A DNA stretch of 43,612 nucleotides from Candidatus Aquabacterium excrementipullorum. GTDB lineage: Bacteria > Pseudomonadota > Gammaproteobacteria > Burkholderiales > Burkholderiaceae_C. Below are positions 39,876 to 43,612 of the stretch, one piece after another (the stretch's first letter is position 1; the number at the start of each line of letters is the position of its first letter). The translations under genes and the position numbers were made by a program. The stretch lies in the NCBI GenBank assembly GCA_019112875.1, contig DXIO01000111.1, positions 1 to 43,612 on the forward strand, in the 5' to 3' direction. Under the pieces are notes generated by a model. That model had not been told where the DNA came from, ran no database searches, and saw nothing but the letters and a program-made list of their open reading frames with translations.

Positions 39876-40253
39876 ATGGACGCCACACTCCCACGAACGG
39901 CCTCCTGGCGATCACTGCTGCTGATCGTCGCCGTGGTGTGGGGCGCCAGCCAGGCCTGGGCATGGTGGCGTGGCGAGCACGCTGTTCAGTCGGTGCAGGC
40001 GCACGCCCAGCCTGGCGACATCATGATGTTCACGACCACCGACTGTCCCTACTGCGCACGGGCCCGCGCCTGGTTCAAGGCGCATGGCGTCCCCTGGCGC
40101 GAATGCAACATCGATCAGCATGAGGCCTGCAAGCGCATCTTCGATGCCCAAGGCGCGCCCGGCGTGCCGCTGCTCAACGTGCGCGGCCAATGGCGCCTGG
40201 GGTTCGATGCCGATTGGCTGGGCGAATCGCTGGCGGCAGGCCGGGCTGGCTAG
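39876..40253 (+). CDS. Membrane-anchored glutaredoxin family protein
   Basis: A 125-residue protein. N-terminal membrane segment (SLLLIVAVVWGASQAWAWW, 13-31) is followed by a glutaredoxin fold with MMFTTTDCPYC (C57, C60) and GAPGVPLLNV (cis-Pro loop). Additional cysteines C77 and C85. Such periplasm-facing or membrane-tethered thioredoxin-fold proteins are usually disulphide reductants; the partner is unknown. Its stop overlaps the 3' end of the yciO-type gene by 4 bases (convergent). It follows plsY 13 bases downstream. Confidence 0.88.
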   Translation: MDATLPRTASWRSLLLIVAVVWGASQAWAWWRGEHAVQSVQAHAQPGDIMMFTTTDCPYCARARAWFKAHGVPWRECNIDQHEACKRIFDAQGAPGVPLLNVRGQWRLGFDADWLGESLAAGRAG

Positions 40254-40894
40254 TCTTCTTCGGCCACGAAGACCAGACCCAGCGCCTCGACATCGCCCCG
40301 TCCCTGGCGTACCACGCGCGGCTCGCCCGCACTGAGGTCGATCACCGAGGTGGGCTCCATCGGGCAGGCGCCCGCATCGACCACCGCCTGCACCTGTTTC
40401 TGCAAAAGCTCACGGATCTCATGCGCATCGTTGAGGGCCTGCTGCTGGCCCGGCAGGATCAGCGTGGTGGCCAGCAGGGGCTGCCCCATCAGCTCCAGCA
40501 GGGCTTGCGTGACGATGTGGTCCGGCACCCGCAGGCCAATGGTGCGTCGAGAGGGATGCGATACGCGCCGTGGCACTTCCTTGGTCGCCTCCAGGATGAA
40601 GGTGTAGGGGCCTGGCGTCGCGGCCTTGAGCAGCCGGTACTGCTGGTTGTCCACGCGCGCGTAGCTGGCCAGCTCGGACAGGTCGCGGCACAGCAGGGTC
40701 AGGTGGTGGCGCTCGTCCACGGCGCGGATGCGGCGCAAGGCGTCCACCGCCGACTTGTCATCGAGGTGACAGACCAGGGCGTAGCTGGAATCGGTGGGCA
40801 CCGCGGCCACGCCGCCTTGCTGCAGGATGGCGGCCGCCTGCTTGAGCAGACGGGGCTGGGGATGCTGGGGGTGGACTTCGAAATACTGGGCCAT
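40250..40894 (-). CDS. L-threonylcarbamoyladenylate synthase-type protein (YciO family)
   Basis: 214-residue YrdC/Sua5-domain protein: ILQQGGVAAVPTDSSYALVC (about 25-44) is the nucleotide-binding entry, then ERHHLTLLCRDL and TPGPYTFILEATKEVPRR, and PEPTSVIDLS-like PMEPTSVIDLSAG near the end. YrdC-type enzymes make threonylcarbamoyl-AMP for tRNA t6A. The sequence is closer to YciO (single-domain, ~210 residues, without the Sua5 C-terminal domain); YciO of E. coli is only weakly active in TC-AMP synthesis, so the function here is uncertain. Confidence 0.85.
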   Translation of the reverse strand: MAQYFEVHPQHPQPRLLKQAAAILQQGGVAAVPTDSSYALVCHLDDKSAVDALRRIRAVDERHHLTLLCRDLSELASYARVDNQQYRLLKAATPGPYTFILEATKEVPRRVSHPSRRTIGLRVPDHIVTQALLELMGQPLLATTLILPGQQQALNDAHEIRELLQKQVQAVVDAGACPMEPTSVIDLSAGEPRVVRQGRGDVEALGLVFVAEED

Positions 40895-40920
40895 GACACG
40901 AGCGTATCAGGCCCTCCGCA

Positions 40921-41784
40921 TCAAGGCTGGTGGACGCGGTGTTCCAACGCTTCCCACACGGGCTTGAGCTGGCGCGGCAGATCGGGCAAGGTGCCGAGGT
41001 CCGTGTGGCTTTCGGCCGGGTCGTGGAAATCGGAGCCGCGCGAGGCGAGCAGGTCGAACTCCTGCGCCATGTCGGCGTACTTGAGGTACTCGGCCGGCGT
41101 GTGGCTGCCCGTGACCACCTCGACGCCCTGCCCGCCCAGCGCCTTGAACTCGGTGAAGAGCGCGAACTCCTCGTTGGGCGTGAAGTCGTAGCGGCCCGGG
41201 TGTGCGATCACGGCGATGCCGCCGGCGCCGGTGATCCAGCGCACGGCATCGGCCAGGCTGGCCCAGCGGTGTTCGACATAACCGGGCTTGCCGTCGGTGA
41301 GAAAGCGGCGGAAGACCTCGTGCGTGTCGGCGCAGTGGCCGGCCTCGACCAGGTAACGCGCGAAATGGGTGCGAGAGATCAGGTCGGGATTGCCCACGAA
41401 TTTCAAGGCGCCTTCGAACGCGCCCTGGATGCCGACACGCTCCAGCCCGGCGGCCATGTCGCGAGCGCGGCGTTCACGGCCACCACGGGTGTGCGCCAGA
41501 CCTTCGACCATGGCCGGGTCTTCGGCATCGAAACCCAGCCCGACGATGTGCACCGTGTGCTGGATGAAGGTGACGGAGATCTCGGTGCCCGTGAGGTAGC
41601 CCATGCCCTGGCTGGCGGCAGCGGCCCGGGCCCGCGCCTGGCCGCCGATCTCGTCATGGTCCGTCAGGGCCCAGAGTTGCACGCCATTGCGATGGGCGCG
41701 TTCGGCGACCTCCTCCGGGGTCAGCGTGCCATCGGACACACTGGAATGGCAATGGAGGTCGGCATTGAGCATAGGAACGGCCAT
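40921..41784 (-). CDS. PHP-domain phosphatase (3',5'-nucleoside bisphosphate phosphatase / RnmA type)
   Basis: A 287-residue PHP-fold metalloenzyme. Metal-binding residues are visible: ADLHCHSSVSDGTL (H11, H13, D18), ALTDHDEIGG (D42, H43), GTEIS, IAHPGRYDF and GSDFHDPAE. Family members include the E. coli RnmA (YciV/TrpH), which removes 5' nucleotides from RNA, and the Chromobacterium 3',5'-bisphosphate phosphatase. ATG 41784 (MAVPMLNADLH) or 41772 (MLNADLH) is the start; neither has a clear ribosome site. The frame's upstream extension to 41838 is weak. It lies 26 bases from the yciO-type gene on the same strand. Confidence 0.9.
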   Translation of the reverse strand: MAVPMLNADLHCHSSVSDGTLTPEEVAERAHRNGVQLWALTDHDEIGGQARARAAAASQGMGYLTGTEISVTFIQHTVHIVGLGFDAEDPAMVEGLAHTRGGRERRARDMAAGLERVGIQGAFEGALKFVGNPDLISRTHFARYLVEAGHCADTHEVFRRFLTDGKPGYVEHRWASLADAVRWITGAGGIAVIAHPGRYDFTPNEEFALFTEFKALGGQGVEVVTGSHTPAEYLKYADMAQEFDLLASRGSDFHDPAESHTDLGTLPDLPRQLKPVWEALEHRVHQP

Positions 41785-41865
41785 GCAGGATTGAAGCAGC
41801 TGCCCTATTGTAGGAAAGCGCGCCCAGGTGCGGTGCACACCCTGGCGAAAACCTTAGCGCTTTCC

Positions 41866-42252
41866 TTAACGCGCTGGTGAGCGCATCGAGCGGCTCCAGG
41901 CATCGATGCTGGCCTGGGTGAGTTCGCTGACGAGCTTGTCGTCGATGGGGTGACGATAGCGGAACTTGACGTGTCGCATGCCCTTGCCGGCGCCTTGCAG
42001 CTCGGGGAAATCGCCCAGCAGCAGCACGCCGTTGAAGACCTGCAGGTGCGCATTGGCCTTGAACATCACGATGGCCAGCAGGTTGTCGCCGTCGTTGGTG
42101 AACACCAGGTTGCCCCACTTCACTTCAGGACGCAGCTGCGGGGCCGTGGCCAGGATGGCCTTCTGGATGGCTTGAGCGGTTTCGCGTTGTTCGGGGCGAA
42201 CGCTGTCGTAGAACGCGTTGATCAACGCGGGAGATTGCAGGGGTCGGCGCAT
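41866..42252 (-). CDS. DUF1801 domain-containing protein
   Basis: A 128-residue protein with the DUF1801 (YdhG-like) profile: IQKAILATAPQLRPEVKWGNLVFTNDGDNLLAIVMFKANAHLQVFNG, then a PELQGAGKGMRHVKFR segment. The fold has been solved for several members but the function is unknown. Start ATG 42252. The region upstream (42253-42525) holds a cluster of hairpins and separates it from dcd. A minor 25-codon ORF begins at 42299 (see findings). Confidence 0.85.
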   Translation of the reverse strand: MRRPLQSPALINAFYDSVRPEQRETAQAIQKAILATAPQLRPEVKWGNLVFTNDGDNLLAIVMFKANAHLQVFNGVLLLGDFPELQGAGKGMRHVKFRYRHPIDDKLVSELTQASIDAWSRSMRSPAR

Positions 42253-42298
42253 GGGGGAATAGGCCCAGACAAAAAGGTACTACAAGAGCATTGATACA

Positions 42299-42509
42299 TG
42301 ACCACCCCCTCCCTGAAGCCGTAGGCTTCCGTGTGGTCACACAGCGTGTGATCCGGAACATGGGCATTTGTTCTTGAAGGCGCCAACAAATGTCGGCGCT
42401 GCACCATTGAACCGTGACCGTCAGCGTGCCCGGAGGCACTCAACACCAGCTTGGATCCTACAGCAATGTATCGATTGTCACATCCTTGAAGTGAGTGGCT
42501 TTGTCACTT
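42299..42509. other. Cluster of inverted repeats between DUF1801 gene and dcd
   Basis: The 273-base gap between the DUF1801 start and the dcd stop is unusually structured. TGACCAC (42299-42305)/GTGGTCA (42333-42339) encloses GAAGCC-gta-GGCTTC (42315-42329). TCACAC-AGC-GTGTGA (42337-42351) overlaps its right arm, making alternative folds. Then ATTTGTT (42366-42372)/AACAAAT (42385-42391), GTGCC-CGGA-GGCAC (42426-42439) and AAGTGA (42489-42494)/TCACTT (42504-42509). No coding frame is convincing. It could be a leader, a terminator array or a structured RNA; strand is unknown. Confidence 0.5.
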
Positions 42510-42525
42510 TATCGGCGGTGATTGC

Positions 42526-43095
42526 TCAGGTTTTAGGCAATGTCACGCCGCGCTGCCCCTGGTATTTGCCACCTCGGTCACGGTAACTGGTTTCGCAGAT
42601 TTCATCGCTTTCAAAAAACAGCACTTGGGCACAGCCTTCGCCCGCGTAGATCTTGGCAGGCAGCGGCGTGGTGTTGCTGAATTCGAGCGTGACGTAGCCT
42701 TCCCATTCCGGCTCGAAAGGGGTCACGTTGACGATGATGCCGCATCGCGCATAAGTGCTTTTGCCCAAACAGATCGTGAGCACGCTGCGCGGGATGCGGA
42801 AATATTCCACGGTACGCGCCAGCGCGAAACTGTTGGGGGGAATGATGCAAACATCGCCTTTGAAATCGACAAAACTCTTTTCGTCGAAATTCTTCGGATC
42901 CACCACGGTGGAATGGATGTTCGTGAAGATCTTGAATTCGTCGGCGCAGCGGATGTCGTAGCCGTAGCTGCTGGTGCCGTAGCTGACGATCTTCTGGCCA
43001 TCGGCAGACGCCCTCACCTGACCCGGCTCAAAGGGTTCGATCATGCCGTTTGCTTCGGCCATGCGGCGGATCCAGCGGTCCGATTTGATGCTCAT
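42526..43095 (-). CDS. dcd: dCTP deaminase
   Basis: Converts dCTP to dUTP, the route to dTTP in many proteobacteria. The 189-residue product is normal in length and has the trimeric dUTPase-like fold: [13 protein letters not shown] (near 42), [42 protein letters not shown] (central active-site region with Ser-Arg near 111-116) and [36 protein letters not shown] 43095 is preceded by AGGAGC. It is divergent from the NarK-type gene. Confidence 0.96.
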   Translation of the reverse strand: MSIKSDRWIRRMAEANGMIEPFEPGQVRASADGQKIVSYGTSSYGYDIRCADEFKIFTNIHSTVVDPKNFDEKSFVDFKGDVCIIPPNSFALARTVEYFRIPRSVLTICLGKSTYARCGIIVNVTPFEPEWEGYVTLEFSNTTPLPAKIYAGEGCAQVLFFESDEICETSYRDRGGKYQGQRGVTLPKT

Positions 43096-43219
43096 GCGTG
43101 CTCCTGTAAGACGGCGCTATTGTCCCCGATCCGGTGGGCTTGGACGGCGGGCATCACGGATCGATGTGACGGGCAAGCCGGCGCCACCGCATCGGCAGCC
43201 CCAAAGTTGGGCGTCCGAA

Positions 43220-43236
43220 TTGGCATGGTTTTCGCA
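43220..43236 (+). promoter_or_regulatory. Sigma-54 promoter upstream of narK-type gene
   Basis: TTGGCATGGTTTTCGCA matches the sigma-54 consensus (YTGGCACGN4TTGCW) at about 15 of 17 positions, with GG (43222-43223), exactly 10 bases, then GC (43234-43235). Predicted start is near 43247, 59 bases before the ATG. A sigma-54 promoter for a nitrate transporter would fit nitrogen control through NtrC, although no clear NtrC site pair was seen in the 120 bases upstream. Confidence 0.65.
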
Positions 43237-43305
43237 TGCAAAGGGCGTACACAACATGGTGGCGCCCAACAAAAGGGACGACCGCCTCGATCGCTGAGGA
43301 TCCAC

Positions 43306-43612
43306 ATGAGTTCGTTCAAGACGTTCCTGAAGTCAGGGCACGGCCCGACGCTGTTCGCGTCCTTCCTGTACTTCGCCTTCTCCTGCTGCATCTGGGTGCT
43401 CAACGGTGCCATGGCGCCGTTCATCACGGAAGAGTTCAATCTCACGCCGGCCCAGAAGGGCCTGATGCTGTCCATTCCGATCTTCGCGGGCGCGCTGATG
43501 CGCTTTCCATTGGGCATCCTGGCGCAGTACATCGGCCGCAAGAAGGCCACGCTGGTGGAGATGGGCCTGATCGCCGTGGCCATGCTGTATGGCTACTTCG
43601 CGGTGAAGTCCT
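43306..43612 (+). CDS. NarK/NasA-type nitrate/nitrite MFS transporter, N-terminal part (cut by window edge)
   Basis: 102 residues are visible before the window ends. MSSFKTFLKSGHGPTLFASFLYFAFSCCIWVLNGAMAPFITEEFNLTPAQKGLMLSIPIFAGALMRFPLGILAQYIGRKKATLVEM has the TM1/TM2 region of NarK-like MFS nitrate transporters, including FSCCIWVLNG-A and a conserved Arg in GALMRFPLG (TM2) that binds nitrate in NarK. The ATG at 43306 follows GAGGA by 5 bases. Its sigma-54 promoter suggests the assimilatory (nitrogen-regulated) type rather than respiratory. Confidence 0.88.
   Translation, partial: MSSFKTFLKSGHGPTLFASFLYFAFSCCIWVLNGAMAPFITEEFNLTPAQKGLMLSIPIFAGALMRFPLGILAQYIGRKKATLVEMGLIAVAMLYGYFAVKS

Noticed and set aside
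40250..40894. Assignment of the YrdC-domain protein as TsaC
   Set aside because: It looks like YciO type, which is distinct from the essential TsaC; the symbol is not given.
42253..42525. tRNA, 4.5S or 6S RNA in the hairpin-rich gap
   Set aside because: No cloverleaf, no SRP GGAAG-type loop signature and no 6S-like long stem could be found by eye.

Overview
The window is a dense, GC-rich stretch of bacterial chromosome. The gene content and order (carA-carB-greA, trmJ-cysE, perM-hda-HAD-pcnB-folK, phaR, rpsU-yqeY, a TRAP transporter with a Tat-exported binding protein, a PEP-CTERM surface protein, a C-terminal-Phe porin) point to a betaproteobacterium of the order Burkholderiales. PHB regulation plus PEP-CTERM suggests the Aquabacterium/Leptothrix/Roseateles side of the group; that placement is inference. 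No phage, insertion sequence, CRISPR array, rRNA or tRNA gene was seen. Most of the window is core genome.

Layout. 1-4.8 kb: greA (cut by the window edge), carB and carA on the minus strand, with a compact three-hairpin repeat between carA and carB. 5-6.6 kb: bacterioferritin, its ferredoxin bfd with a possible Fur site, and an unknown protein. 6.7-9 kb: a D-2-hydroxyacid dehydrogenase with an MFS transporter. 9-12.6 kb: rlmB, mgtC-like gene, an ABC ATPase divergent from a TesA-type esterase, and phaR. 12.7-16.3 kb: mutS overlapping an Anbu proteasome-like gene. 16.4-19.4 kb: PEP-CTERM protein, porin, and a C-terminally extended SuhB. 19.5-21.3 kb: trmJ and cysE.

21.3-25.5 kb: a three-gene operon (acyl-CoA dehydrogenase, APH-like kinase, SDR) divergent from a LysR regulator. 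The three enzyme types match those used to degrade 4-hydroxyacyl-CoAs in the Pseudomonas levulinate pathway and in mammalian ACAD10/11. 25.5-28.2 kb: darP-mogA divergent from pmbA. 28.3-32.4 kb: TRAP transporter parts (dctP on plus; DUF442-dctQ-dctM on minus) around a YbaN-family gene. 32.4-34 kb: yqeY and rpsU. 33.5-38.3 kb: perM-hda-HAD phosphatase-pcnB-folK, in which every junction is a 4-base stop/start overlap. 38.3-43.6 kb: an unknown membrane-anchored protein, plsY, a membrane-anchored glutaredoxin, a YciO-type protein, a PHP phosphatase, a DUF1801 protein, dcd, and the start of a NarK-type nitrate transporter behind a sigma-54-type promoter.

The points most worth a second look are the bacterioferritin with an altered ferroxidase ligand, the mutS-Anbu coupling, the tandem repeat abutting the PEP-CTERM promoter, the putative 4-hydroxyacid operon with a palindrome over the regulator's start codon, the hairpin cluster next to dcd, and the extended SuhB.
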